64,000 nucleotides of DNA, from NCBI RefSeq assembly GCF_025766255.1, contig NW_026516710.1:62001-126000 (forward strand). The letters are read 5' to 3'. Positions 35,563-47,384 of the stretch are shown here, piece by piece. Origin of the DNA: Zychaea mexicana. Lineage: Eukaryota > Mucoromycota > Mucoromycetes > Mucorales > Lichtheimiaceae. A program made the position numbers and the translations under genes. The notes under the pieces are model-generated. The model saw only the letters and a program-made list of their open reading frames with translations, ran no database searches and was not told the DNA's origin. The number at the start of each line of letters is the position of its first letter. Within the stretch, counting starts at the first letter, position 1.

Positions 35563-35806
35563 GAGGTCACCCGCGAATTGCTAATAAGAATCGATAACAA
35601 GATTTACAACGGCCGCTCCGTCAACAATGAAGTCAAGAGACTCATCGCCTCAGCCTCCTCCAACGCGAACCTGAGCCAGATGTTTGTCGGTAAAGTATAG
35701 ATACACGTCTCCCATCTGTTTCTGATCTATTGACCTTATGATGACTAACATTGTTTACCGTCTGTATATGTTATATACATAAATAGGTTGGGCGCCTTGG
35801 ATTTAA
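35563..35806 (+). pseudogene. Orphan FATC-domain tail of a PIKK kinase
   Basis: Two exons, 35563-35689 and 35787-35806, join in frame to encode ELLIRIDNKIYNGRSV..., ..VKRLIASASSNANLSQM and FVGWAPWI, then stop. This is the FATC domain that ends phosphatidylinositol-3-kinase-related kinases (ATR/Rad3, TOR, SMG1), whose last residues are typically GW.P(F/W). The NLSQMFVGWAPWI ending is closest to the ATR/Rad3 or SMG1 style. The PI3K-like kinase domain that must precede it is absent from the 1.6 kb upstream. It is most likely a duplicated or captured 3' end, not a working gene. Confidence 0.6.
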
Positions 35807-36414
35807 GAATATAACACTTCTTTTATCTAATAAACAGTTTATAGCACATCATACACTTCTTTAGCTGATATTATTTCTGGTAACAATATAACGATTTACA
35901 CTGAGACGGCAAATTAAAAATTGTTCAGCTATTTATAAAAGACAGCAACGTCTGCAGTATTTTCTACATCCAAGAGATGTGACTATAAGCAAGAAATCTT
36001 TTTAAGAAGAGCACGCACACAAAATACAGATTCAGGACATGATATAGACAATAAGAGAATGGCATTGAATACGCATCAATCACTCTAGCAGGAATACTGC
36101 TCAATTAGATAGCATCGAACGTGTAGCATCCCAAAACAGTACAGCAGGTCAAAGCGACAGTACGATCTCGTCGAAAGAATCAATCATACACTCGGTTGCC
36201 TCTTTTTCAGGCACACGCAAGGAAACTCAGCTTTGCTCTTTTTTTTTCTTTCTTCGACATAATATAAAAAGTATAGAATGGATAATTCGGCATCACCGAT
36301 TCCACTCGACGTGGCAAAAGCTATAAATATGAAACTATAATTATACGCTGTAACAAAGCACCTTTGCTTGAATAAGTGAAAGGCGTAGGCACCAAAAAGC
36401 AAAGACTAATGGTT
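35807..36414. other. Intergenic, no supported gene
   Basis: AT-rich, no recognisable gene or repeat. Confidence 0.4.
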
Positions 36415-36760
36415 AAAAATGCTGCTAGCCAAGCGACAGTAACATGGGCGAAACAATAATGCTGTAAGCCAAATGAGGGGCCGTTGCCCAAGTGACGATG
36501 CCGTTGACGAAATAAATTGCTGCAAGCAAATTAGTAACGCCGTTAGTGAAAAAGAGAGCCATTGACCAAGTGAAAATGCCGTTAGGCGGAAAAAGGGGCC
36601 ATTAGCGAAATAAAATGCTGTTGGCCAAATCAAAACGCCGTTGGCCAAATGGAAAATCTCATTGGCGAAAAAGAAGCCCGCGAACGAAATGGCAAATCCC
36701 GTAAACCAAAAAAAAAAATCCCATGAGCGAAAAAATAAATCCCGTTCGCGAAAATTTTAG
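36415..36760. repeat. Degenerate minisatellite, about 19-20-bp units
   Basis: On the minus strand, units of the form GCCAACGGCNTTTTNATTTG recur about 16-18 times with substitutions and small indels. Some open frames across it (ANG, WPTA, SLGQ words) are by-products of the repeat. Confidence 0.75.
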
Positions 36761-36930
36761 AGCCCGTGTCCGGGATTGGATTCAAAATCCTGTACAATAA
36801 GTCTACTATTTTAATTGCTCGTATGTTCGACGTCAGATTTATCTTAATCCGTGAATGGGTTATCTTGCAATACATCTATCGACTGATTTTGCAGCGCTTT
36901 TCTTTTGTATGATTTTTTTCTTCTCTTCAG

Positions 36931-37065
36931 GCACTCAATCAGTTCCTGGACGAAGACGAGACTACTGAAATCATATTGGTCGCCGAATTACACAAAAAGG
37001 CAGTAGCAATGTTGGTCCGTGCATTTCCTTTTGCTCACACAGATACTCAAATACCAAAAATATGA
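36931..37065 (+). other. Orphan exon-like segment
   Basis: Preceded by a strong polypyrimidine acceptor (TTCTCTTCAG). The frame reads ALNQFLDEDETTEIIL and on to a TGA after 44 codons. There is a faint resemblance to the ..[15 protein letters not shown] segment of the neighbouring succinyl-CoA ligase gene, but it is too short to assign. No start or partner exon was found. Confidence 0.3.
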
Positions 37066-37317
37066 TACCAAGATCACACATCATCCAAAGGCTCTAAAAT
37101 ATAAGTAGACGAAAATAGATATTCACCCAGCTTGAATTGCAAAGGTGAGCATCTCACTCTGCTTCATATATTCCTTGCTGGCTCTATACGTGTTTCGCAA
37201 ACGCTAGCTGTTGCAGTTGTAATCGAGGAAAGAGTGATAATGGTAGAAGTGAGGACACATTTAATGAAAAGAAATGATGCATATTACAGAAAAAAGGTCT
37301 CTCATATCGTACACGCC

Positions 37318-38835
37318 TTAGACCAATCCAGCTTCAGTCATTGCCTAATACAATAAAAAATGTTAGCAAAGGTTGTTCCTTTCTCCCTCGCAACAACTAC
37401 TGCTGCCGCACTAGTCCAATAAATTACCCGTTTCAGCTCAACGCCCAGTCTAGCCGGAGATGGCGTCACGAAAACGCCAGCATCTTTCAATGCACCTATC
37501 TTGTCCTGTGCGCCACCCTTGCCTCCGGAAATGATAGCGCCAGCATGGCCTAATAGTTCACAAGAACAGTAATGTCATCCATTAAATTATTTGACTAATA
37601 AAAGGTTTAAGCGTGTGTTTGAATTTTTACCCATTCTACGACCAGGAGGTGCGGTCACACCAGCAATGAAGGAAACCACGGGCTTGGGATCCAATCTCTT
37701 TAGATTGTATTCCTTTAAGAAAGCAGCAGCCTCTTCTTCGGCAGAACCACCGATTTCACCGATCATGATGATACCTATTCCCAATACACATCAGTATCTA
37801 TCCATTAACTCCCATGTATCTGATTACCTTTCGTTTTCTCATCTTCCAAAAAGATTTTCAAACAGTCGATAAAATTGGAACCATTCAATGGATCACCACC
37901 AATACCGACAACCAAACTCTGCCCCAATCCAGCTTGCGTGGTTTGATTCACAGCTTCATACGTCAAGGTGCCGGAACGCGAGACAATGCCAACGCATCCT
38001 TCCATATGAACTTGACCGGGCATAATGCCGATTTTGCATTGACCTGGTGCAATGATACCAGGGCAGTTGGGACCCACCAATCGCGTCTTGTTTTGCGTCA
38101 AGAGCGCCTGCTTAACTCGGGTCATGTCATGGATGGGTATACCTTCCGTGATGGCCACGACAAGTCCGATTTCGTTCTCAATGGATTCCATAATGGCAGC
38201 TGCTGCACCGGGAGGAGGCACATAGATCACACTGGCATCAGGTTGGACCTCTTTAACGGCCTATATACATTGTTGATATAAGAAGATGCGACAATCCAAG
38301 CGCAAAATCAATGTGTGCCTATTCTAGGGTGAATTACCTCTTTGACACTGCCAAACACGGGAAGACCCAAGTGTGTCTGTCCAGCTTTCTTGGGTGAGGT
38401 GCCGCCCACCATTCGTGTTCCGTATTCAATAGCTTGTCCTGAGTGAAACGTACCCTGTATTTATAGAAAACTTTGGATATGAATACGAGAGTACACGGCC
38501 ATGGGTGATATCGGTCTAACAATGGAAAAGAGTACGGAACCTGCTTGCCAGTAAAACCTTGGCAAATGACTTTGGTATCCTTGTTGATTCTGAGATTATT
38601 GACTGTGGAATCGTAACCGCTGCTGACAGTACGTCGTGTTACTACATGGGAATGATTCAGTTAGACGTGTTTTCCTGTTTCGAATTGACTTATAGTGGCA
38701 GTTGTTAAACGTCCAAACCCCCCAGTGGCTAAAATGTGACAAAGGATTCCTTGAATGACACGTCATTCTTCACAACTAACCTGCTGCCGTTGAACGCAAT
38801 AAAGCGCTGGCTGCTTTGGTTGTAGTAAAAAACAT
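37318..38835 (-). CDS. LSC1: Succinyl-CoA ligase (ADP/GDP-forming) alpha subunit, mitochondrial
   Basis: TCA-cycle enzyme converting succinyl-CoA to succinate with substrate-level phosphorylation; the alpha subunit carries the phospho-His and binds CoA. Eight exons: 38835-38781, 38728-38690, 38641-38541, 38454-38338, 38260-37828, 37774-37631, 37549-37428, 37344-37318. A basic, Ser/Thr-rich presequence ([18 protein letters not shown]) suggests mitochondrial import. Then come [19 protein letters not shown] (CoA-binding), [53 protein letters not shown], and the phospho-His motif [17 protein letters not shown]. The protein ends AMTEAGLV. Exon 3 uses a GTTCCG donor, which is poor, but the frame and protein match leave little doubt. 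The length, about 345 residues, is normal. Confidence 0.94.
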
Positions 38836-39930
38836 GGTTCTTCTTTTGTATTCTTGATATGTGCCTTGTTGACGACTCGCAAAGGTCGGAGAGGACTGCT
38901 TCCCCATGCATGGATGCGTGTGTTGCTGGCTGAGTTTGTTGTGCGGTCACCCGCGGTAAATGTGTGTGGAGGCCTTCAATGCCTGTTACCCCGCATTTTC
39001 ATGGTTACACGGACCGCCTTAGTAGAGGCCCATATCGTTTGCTTATTGAAGTCCGCCGGTTGCTAGCCTACACATACATACTGTACATCCACGTTACCAT
39101 ACATGCTTTTTGTTACCAATCACCAAAGTCTTTGTAGTCTTAGAGCTGGTGTTACAGACAGCGAGGCATCACAAATTCCGCCAGTATGTCACCGGTCCAC
39201 GCAAAGGGGATTTTCCAACACTGATACATTTTGCCAGTTGAGGGAAATTGCATTATAGATGTTTGTAGAATTAATTATGTAATCCAACAGATACTTTCAA
39301 AAGCATCAATATATAGTAGCCCGCTAAGCTGTATATATACAAGCTATAATAAAGATCTCCAGCATAATTTCCGTTATTTGTGTGATAATAGATCCATATG
39401 TACAGCTAAAAATCTATACAGTAATCAATATGCTTACGTGACCACTAAAAGTTGAGATAACTATTAAAACTACATCATCCACTGAGCGATTGTACTCTAG
39501 AACTGAGTTCATTATTTGCTATACATATCAAACACCCCAACAGCCAACAGATAAAAAAGGTATTTATCAACAGCCGTATAGGAAACTTGAAAAATTTGCC
39601 TAGTTTATCACACAAAGTAATGTAATGAGCAGCATTAGAACGCATAAAGTAGGGGCAATTTTGTAAAGTAGTTGTCACTGAAGAGTTAAGGGATGAAGAA
39701 AAAAGCTGAAACAATCTCGAATAAGAACTTAATATACATAAGATAGGTGATGATGTATACTAATAGAGTCACACCACAATGTTGCAACAGTGGATTTCGC
39801 CCAACGACATTATAATAGCTGCTGTCAATGTTTTCGGGAATCCATCGAAAAGCATGGTAATAAATTAACTGGCAATTTTGTTTCACCAACCAAGCTAAGC
39901 AGAGGTCTTGACATATTTAGTATCATTTAG
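38836..39930. other. Intergenic, no supported gene
   Basis: LSC1 promoter side, then AT-rich sequence with no recognisable gene. Confidence 0.4.
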
Positions 39931-40072
39931 GCCGACCCATCACACACCAACAAATCATCGAAGAGGAAAGATACAACATGCTCGTCGAAAAAGCCGGCAC
40001 GCCACATTCGTTCGTATTTGATCTGTTGAAGCAACCGGACGAACATGTTGAAAACAAAGTTTTCTCTGACAG
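39931..40072 (+). other. Orphan exon-like segment
   Basis: Flanked by an acceptor (CATTTAG) and a donor (GTATGT), it reads ..IIEEERYNMLVEKAGTPH and SFVFDLLKQPDEHVENKVFS in one open frame. The composition is strongly protein-like and helical. No homologue is recognised with confidence and no neighbouring exon continues it. It is probably a relic of a gene or a captured fragment. Confidence 0.35.
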
Positions 40073-40465
40073 GTATGTCGATCCTTTTGCGACGTGCATG
40101 AAAAACTTTGGAGCAATTGCTGGAACAAACGAGGCCAGCTTGCTTTAAAGAATCCTCTGCAGTGCAAAGTTATTATATAGTAAAGTAGCTAGTATAACCA
40201 CAGAATAAGATAGTCAACACTATGTTTAAAAGATTAGTGTGTGTTTTTCATTGATATATACCAACAATGCAGAATATCCCTTATTTTCATATGTTTTTGA
40301 AACCTCTTAATGTCATTCGCATAAGGTAATGTATTTTTTGTGCAGACCAGCCATCAGGTACACCGAAACATTTTTATGAGTAGATGAATCACAGTATTTT
40401 TATTAAGGGTAAAGTATTTAAATAGTAGCGTAGTAATTATAGATATATAAACAAGAAAGTAACTA
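40073..40465. other. 3' flank of the acyltransferase gene
   Basis: No gene. AT-rich, likely 3' UTR and spacer. Confidence 0.4.
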
Positions 40466-41947
40466 TTATTGAAAGCAGTTTTTGAGTTTATCGATTACCG
40501 AGCGTCCAAGTGCGTCAACTTTGGATTCTTGCAACGAGCCTTTTTGCCATCCAAGGGTGAGATAGATGGAATCTTGGGTTCGGATAGAGTTTACATCCAG
40601 AGCTGTAGTTACTGGATGGGCACTCTGGCAAAACCAAATTGACTCGATTTGCCATGAGCCAGTCTCCTCCTTTGTTGTTGTTGGGAATTTGCCCAGATCC
40701 GAGAGCTCGATACCTCCAGCACGATGCATGGTTGGGTTCGAATCACACTGTCCAAGCCAAAAATCACAATAATCTTCTGGATACTTGGGAAGATATTTGA
40801 GCAGGCCAGCTTCTTTAGCTCCTTCATGCTTGTTTGCTCTCAACTGAGTTTGATAAGCCTTGGCCATGTCCCAAAAGTCTTCTGATGACGGTGACGGCAA
40901 TGTCCATACATGCGAATAGGCGCCGAAAAAGTTACCCATTTCATCTTCAGGTACAGGAGGATTACAGAACGAACGGCAATCAAGAGGTGTACAGGTCGAG
41001 ACTGTCTTGACTTCTGGGTAGAGTTCAGCAAATGCCATGACAAGTGCTGCCATCGTCGCCGCGTGCGGAGTGACACCATGTTCACGGCATGCTACACAGA
41101 CATTGTTCCAAATCGTGCCGCCCAAATCGATCGCGCGTACAAGTGTATGATGTTGGATCTGTGCCTTGTTCGCTGCACCTGGATAGTCACCAGCCCAGCT
41201 TTGAGGGAACCACCGTTGGGCTAGGAAACCAGGCAAAACCTTCTTGGCAATCATGCGGGAAATAACGCCAGCCATGTTCCATGCAGTAGGCATAGGTGCA
41301 TTTCGATCCTCATAAGGAGGCATCAATCGAGTTCCACCTTGAGTGTTGATCCAATAGTGATGGCCATCATCTTGTTTCTCTTCTTGGCTATCGCTTTTAT
41401 TACTGGTAATTTCTTCATACAAATTCTGCCAGAACAATGCTAAGCTCTTGCCGTCAATGATAACGTGGTGCGCCGTAAAAGTGATACTACATTCGTCAAG
41501 TCGATTTTCATGTATACAGATACGTAAACGCCAGAGGGGTATCGTGTGGTCATTAAGGTCAAAATTGTGATCGCATTCTTTGCTGATAACTTTGGCAAGC
41601 TCGGATCGATCCCAGAAAGGAACTTGTTGTTCATTGACATGGACAATGGACGACAGATCGAACCCTTCAAGTCGAACGAAATGTGCTGTTGGCTCGTCAT
41701 TTTCAGCCACAGCGAGCGAGAGCTGTACGTGTTCTTCGACAAGTCGCTTTAGGGGTGCATGAAGTTGAGACATGTAAAATTGTTTAATGTCGCGCAGTTG
41801 ATTCAGGTTGTCGTTGCCACTATTGGGGCGATAAGAACCATGGCGCAAGATCGCGGTTGTTGTTACTGTACCGTAGGTACGCGTCAATTGCTTGGAGACT
41901 TGATACTTTTCAAGCAGACCTAAAGGTCGTTCAGGTGTTGTTTGCAT
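40466..41947 (-). CDS. Alcohol acetyltransferase-like acyltransferase (AATase / condensation-fold)
   Basis: Single-exon gene of about 493 residues starting MQTTPERPLGLLEKYQ. A longer non-ATG frame extends upstream, but the ATG at 41947 gives the family-typical PLGxxEK start. The catalytic motif HHVIIDG (HHxxxDG, general base His) is clear near residue 160, within ITFTAHHVIIDGKSL. Further family-like blocks are TPHAATMAALVMAF, TCTPLDCRSFC, GNFFGAYSHVW and the C-terminal LTLGWQKGSL. Such enzymes move acyl groups from acyl-CoA to alcohols or amines in the condensation-domain superfamily. Substrates vary widely and cannot be predicted. It has no introns, unlike its neighbours. Confidence 0.82.
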   Translation of the reverse strand: MQTTPERPLGLLEKYQVSKQLTRTYGTVTTTAILRHGSYRPNSGNDNLNQLRDIKQFYMSQLHAPLKRLVEEHVQLSLAVAENDEPTAHFVRLEGFDLSSIVHVNEQQVPFWDRSELAKVISKECDHNFDLNDHTIPLWRLRICIHENRLDECSITFTAHHVIIDGKSLALFWQNLYEEITSNKSDSQEEKQDDGHHYWINTQGGTRLMPPYEDRNAPMPTAWNMAGVISRMIAKKVLPGFLAQRWFPQSWAGDYPGAANKAQIQHHTLVRAIDLGGTIWNNVCVACREHGVTPHAATMAALVMAFAELYPEVKTVSTCTPLDCRSFCNPPVPEDEMGNFFGAYSHVWTLPSPSSEDFWDMAKAYQTQLRANKHEGAKEAGLLKYLPKYPEDYCDFWLGQCDSNPTMHRAGGIELSDLGKFPTTTKEETGSWQIESIWFCQSAHPVTTALDVNSIRTQDSIYLTLGWQKGSLQESKVDALGRSVIDKLKNCFQ

Positions 41948-42613
41948 CGGTAAATATAATATACCTATGCCAAAGCTCAAGTTTATATCTCTATAGCAAC
42001 TGTCGATCGCCAAGGTTACACGACCGATGGCGGACGTCTTGACAGACTCCAAATCTATTTACCCGTTTTAAGCGATCATGGCGGCGAATATAGCGACTCT
42101 GGAATATTAGCCATTCAAGTTGTAGAAACTGCTGTAGCGGCGATTCGCTATCTGGCTCGCCAAATCTAGCTTTTAGCGAATTTGCTGTGGATGTTCCGTT
42201 TTCACCACCGAGTATGTAGATAGAGATATCAGGATTGATATGTATAGCGATTGTGCTTGTTTTGAAAGATTGATAGACTTTATAGAAGCGCGTACACACG
42301 TACATACTATATCACTTTTTTTTATACATACTATGGCTATAATATTTATTTAACGTACTCCGTTTGCGATGATGTGTGAGTAAAACGTTTTACTGGAATA
42401 ATAGCCACACGAGATTTTTAGAAGCGAAAAATAAAGATATTAAAGTCAATTTATGTACATTTTTGGTAAAATAGTTACGAGAAAACCGCAAATACTGGAA
42501 AGGGATGTGATAACTACAAAAGCAGATACGGAAAGAAGAACAAATGATTCGAATATTAATAATAAGAGTAGTAAGAAAGAGTAATTGAATTGTGTAGAAG
42601 AGAAACGGATCTC
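41948..42613. other. Intergenic between the acyltransferase and Arf-GEF genes
   Basis: Acyltransferase promoter region (TATATTATATTTACCG just before its ATG) and the Arf-GEF 3' UTR. No gene. Confidence 0.45.
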
Positions 42614-42784
42614 TTAAAGTTCAGTATTGACTTCTTTCTCAATTTCAACGAACAGGTCCAAGCTTTTCTCTTGTTCTATGGATATTGAAGGTAGCTGAAT
42701 ATGTTGTTGTTGTTGATGACGATGACGATGAGGATGTTGATGGTCTTGTTGCTGGGCCACTTTTTGCTGTTGCTGCTGCTGCTT

Positions 42785-42834
<50 letters not shown>

Positions 42835-45800
42835 GCTGTTGACGGCGTTTCACACTTCTTTCCAACGCATCGCAGTAGTTCTGATACTTGATGATATCGT
42901 GTAGCAGATAATTCGACTTAGCTTCCCAATTGGTCATAACCTTGGAATGGTTCTGGCTTTTACTTGGAAACTAACGATGATAAAGATTGCCAATAAGTAT
43001 ATAATATTCAATTCTTTCTCTCCACTCTGCTCTCACTCACCTTGACAAGGATTTTCCGCTTTAATTCTCGATGCTCATTAATTTCATTACTAAGTGCATC
43101 CAAATGTTTTTGCAGCGCATCCCACTGCACTTTATCATCCAGAGTACTGGACACCGTAGGTGGTGCCGGCGGTCGCCAGTCATATATACTGAGTGCATCT
43201 GGATCACCTAAATATTTTCCAGAAATCTCCAAAGCATCCAGATCCAATATCACGTCGTTCAAACAAGCACCCCATCCATATTCCATATTGCTCACACCAC
43301 CGGGTAATGGCTCCTTGCTCTGTCGTGCAGCCCAATAATTACAGGTTTCGACCCATTCATTGACTTGTTCTTGCGATGGTGCCTGGAACAAAAACACACC
43401 ACCATGTGATTGTTGAATGGCAAATACATGAGACCGTTGTCGATTATAGCCCGGCGGTGGCAGGATGTTGGATAAAGAGTGATTCAGCGTGATTGTACCC
43501 AAAGGCTGCATGGATGACTATATGTTGTATTTTCAGCACAGCAGTTAATTATATGAGCTTTTGTCATCAGCTGTAAGAGATAATCATGCTTTATAAAGAA
43601 GACGTACAGTCCATGGCGTAGATGCAGCCGGTTTGCTTCCCTGCAACGAATCAGCCAGAGTAGTGAAACTATTAACGCGCAGCATACTTCGTCGGTCTTC
43701 ATTCGTGCTGCCTTGCATGGCATACATTTTGAGCTCGCCATGGCCAACCACAAGAAAACACTCGCGCCATTCTCGATGTTTTGCCTTGTGATTGCCATTT
43801 TCCAACAAGTGCTTACGCATAACAACACCTTCTTTAAGGTACGGTGGTCGGCTGGTAAACATATCTGATGCATGGGATTGCATAAAGCTCATCATGGGCT
43901 GGTGTGGAGAGAGCATACCGCTGCCGTTGTTACCGTTATTATTGCGAGCAGCAGACGAAGCCAGTGATCCACCAGACATGGATGACGAGAAGGAATCCCG
44001 ACGAGGTGAACCTAACGGAGACGATGGGTTGCTGGCCTTGTGTAATGAATCGTCTGTTACTACTGGATAAATGACAGCGCTTTCTCGACCAGATTTGTTG
44101 CGAATTATGGTGTTGACGCTTCGCGTAAACTCGACCACTTTGCCACCCAAGATACTTCCTCGTTTTTCTATGTTGTTCGTTATCGATAGTTGGTTTTGCT
44201 GTTGCTGTTGCTGCTCATGATGCTCTAATGGCTGCAAAATCTGGCTTTGCTTGACAGAGACGTAGAGCTCTTTGAGGTATATTTCCATATCGGACTCCCA
44301 TGATTTCGTAAACAGCTGACCCGTGCGATCGCGCTTTTCGGGTGGCAGTGTTCGCACTTGATCTCGAATGGTTGACATGGTGTTTCGAACAAATGCTTGC
44401 CGGGCCATCCGTACGTGGTTGCCTTGTGCTACGTGCAGGTCTGTATTTAAAAGCAGCACAGAGTAGACGACGGCATATACGATATCTGGTAATAAAAAAG
44501 TAATCTGTATGTCAGTTTCCCTTGTTTGAATGTAACAACGACAAAATAAAATCAAATATATACCGGCGTTGCCAAATATGCTCTGCGGGTTACATCTCCA
44601 GTAGCGTCGAGCAAACGCTTCCAGAATACGATCAATCTGCTGTGCTTCAGCTTTGAAATAAAGCTTACTGCATAGTTTGCGGAATGCCTTATCTAATAGC
44701 ATATCGGAAAAATCGAAATGACTCATGTAATAGACGAGAGCCTTTGCATGTAGCGGTTTCCTATACGGCATTAGAAACATAGATAAGTTGGTGATGCTTT
44801 GTTTGAAAAAAGGAAGAGGTCATATATTAATCAGGTGACGTATGAGCACTTACGCTTGACCTAGCCATTCTGCAGCCTTTTCTGTCGATACAAATGATTC
44901 ATCGTTCTTCCATAACTTTTGTGCTGCTGCACGGGCATCTTCAACATCTTGTGAAAATTGCTGCTGTTTCTGTTCTTCCTCTTTTTGACGTTGCTGCTTC
45001 TGCTGCTCCTTTACTGGCTGTTGTTGATGAGGTTCTGAGCGAGGTTCTGGTGGCTGTTGTTCAGTCGGTCGCTTTCTAATAGGTCGCGGGGGAGGTGGTA
45101 ATGATCCAGGAGGCGGTATCGACGGTATCTCTATTTTCGCACTCCCACTGTGTCGTTTCCACTCAAGCATGGCTTGTACTATGTCTTCTGAAGGTCGCCG
45201 TTGCTGCCGTTGTTGTTGTTGTGGTGGTGGTGGCGGCAATGAAGGAACAGGCGGAGGTGGTTGCATTGATGCCCTGGATCTGATACTAACCATGAGACCG
45301 CCGGCGCTGCCGAAATGGCCTCCACTTAATCGCTTCGATAATCGACGTCGTTCGTGTTTTTCACGCTCAATGTCTTCTTGTGACATGCCAGTAGCATCCA
45401 CAAATAAAGCATCGTCGTCGCTGCTGCTATCAATGTCATCGTCGTCCTCGCCGTCACTTAGTACATTTGTATTGCTGTATGTAGTTGTAGCGTCGTTTAT
45501 CTCATCTACTAGTTTGTTGTCGGTGCTCCGGTTATTCTTCACAGTGGTAGTAGCCGCTGTTCCGTTTTCCTCTTCCTTCTTTGCTTGGTTGTTTATATTA
45601 TCATCGCTATTATCATCGTCATCGTTGTTTCCATTTTCGTTATTCAGTTCGAAAGCGCTTTCACTCGATGGTCGTGACTCGGGTCCAAATGTACTGTACA
45701 ATGAGTACGTTCCGGACGATTTGCCAGTAGATGCATATGACCAGGTTGAAAATCGCTGTGGTTTATAAGCGGATGATTCATATGCCTCGTCTTCATCCTC

Positions 45801-47384
45801 ATTATCATCGTTGGTGCTGTTGGTAGTATTATCGCCATTGACCGCTTGTTCGTTTCGCTTTTGTTGAGCTTGCTGCTGGTATATGGGTGTAGCGGCAGCA
45901 ATATTGTCATTGTAATTATTATTATACCCGCTACTGCCAGCAGCAGCAGGTGTTTCTGTTGTTATTATTTCAGGAGGAGGAGGAGGAGGCTTTTGGAGAA
46001 TTCCTCGCAGAGGTTGCTGTTGTAGCTGTCGTTGTTGTTGTTGTGGGTATGGATACTGACGCTGCTGCAATGATGATATTGATGATGGCGGTGTCGGTAA
46101 CGATGAGTTATTTTGACTTGCTTTGTGCTGGGAATTACTGTTATAGCTATTGCTATTATGATTATTATTGATAGGTGGTGATGGACTTTTGTAGCTACTA
46201 TTGCTACTCTGATGATGAGGTATAGATGATGTTGGAGATGATAACGACGAGGATGATGAAGATGACGACAAAAGCGGTGTTGTCTGCTGCAGCTGCTGCT
46301 GGAAGCGCTGCAATTGTTGCAGTTGCTCTTCCTGGTACTGCTTCTGTTGAGACGACGACGATGGCGGAGGAGGAGGAGGAGGTATGTCATACAAGGAAAG
46401 CGGCGGGCCTTCGACAATGCGAGCCGGTTGTGGAGGTCGAGAACGAAGTTCAGCTGGGATCGCGGATAGCAAGTTATCTGATTCCTGCCAGCCTTTTTTT
46501 AATTCAGGTTGCAGGTAAGTGCGCTGTCCTACTTCAATTGATTGCAGCTTTGGCGGTGCAGGTGCTGGCGGTGCCAATGGTATATTGTGTGGATTATCCA
46601 ATGATTTGGGTGATGTTGGCGGGTTCATCATGGAAGAGGATGAGGAGGAGGTTGTCGCTGAAGGAGGTGGCGATGAGGCAATTGGATCATGCTGGCGCTG
46701 GTATGGCTGCTGCTGGTGCTGGTATGGCTGGTGGTGCTGGTGGTGCTGTTGCTGTTGCTATTATTAAAGTTCGTTGTAGCACGAGAGTGTGGATTGTTAG
46801 TTAATACACTTTTTCTTTGGCATAGTGTGTGCTAACTATTGTGTGCGTGTGCAGATAACGAGCATACCTTGTTTCCCCATTTTTTCAGTAGTTTCCCAAA
46901 ACCGCCTGTCTTGTTGCCCTTTGCAGACTGCTTAATGTGGGATTTTAGCTTGAGCACTTCAAATAATATATTTGCCATGGTAACACGCCCGTATATTGTA
47001 CGAAAACTACCATGGCGATTTCATATGCGGCACCAATAGACCTACCTTTTTTGCTGCTGTAGATTCAACAGCATGTTGAGCAGCAGCAGCAGCAGCAGTA
47101 TCATGAGGCGTCATCAATGTGCCTGGCGACGATACAGTCTCACCTCGCATAGGCGGCAAATGATCGTTGAACTGACCGTAGGACCGATATTGTGGTGCTG
47201 CAGCCGTCGACGAGGGTGCTATTCGACGAGACGAAGGAGGCTCGGGAGCTTGTCGAGTTGGGATGAGTCCGTGATTCTGCTGTTGCTGGTGCTGATGATG
47301 CTGCTGGTGTTGTTGAATGACGACGGGCGGGTCGGCAGCGGACAATGATCGATTGCGACGATGAGTATGATGAGTATGGGCCAT
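42614..47384 (-). CDS. Sec7- and PH-domain Arf guanine-nucleotide exchange factor
   Basis: Exons 47384-47046, 46948-46868, 46757-44854, 44760-44564, 44485-43608, 43517-43041, 42970-42614; every exon joins in phase, about 1,410 residues. The long N-terminal half is low complexity (Pro, Gln, Ser, Asp runs). The Sec7 domain follows: WLGQAKPLHAKALVYYMSHF, then KAEAQQIDRILEAFARRYW, where the second Glu is the catalytic 'glutamic finger', and VVYSVLLLNTDLHV. A PH domain starts KEGVVMRKHLLENGNHKAKH and ends EWVETCNYWAARQS. A coiled-coil and polyglutamine tail closes the protein. Sec7 plus PH is the layout of yeast Syt1 and animal PSD/EFA6 factors, which activate Arf at the plasma membrane or late Golgi. 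GEAQ is usual where KAEAQ stands here. Confidence 0.9.

Noticed and set aside
36931..37065. Duplicate exon of succinyl-CoA ligase alpha
   Set aside because: Only about ten positions resemble ..[15 protein letters not shown] and there is no DNA-level similarity to the nearby gene. This is too weak to call a duplication.
40725..40745. tRNA B-box-like GGTTCGAATC
   Set aside because: It lies inside the acyltransferase coding sequence and no A-box or cloverleaf partner is present.
42685..42904. Plus-strand ORFs of Val or Leu runs
   Set aside because: They are the antisense of the CAA/CAG polyglutamine tract at the end of the Arf-GEF gene.
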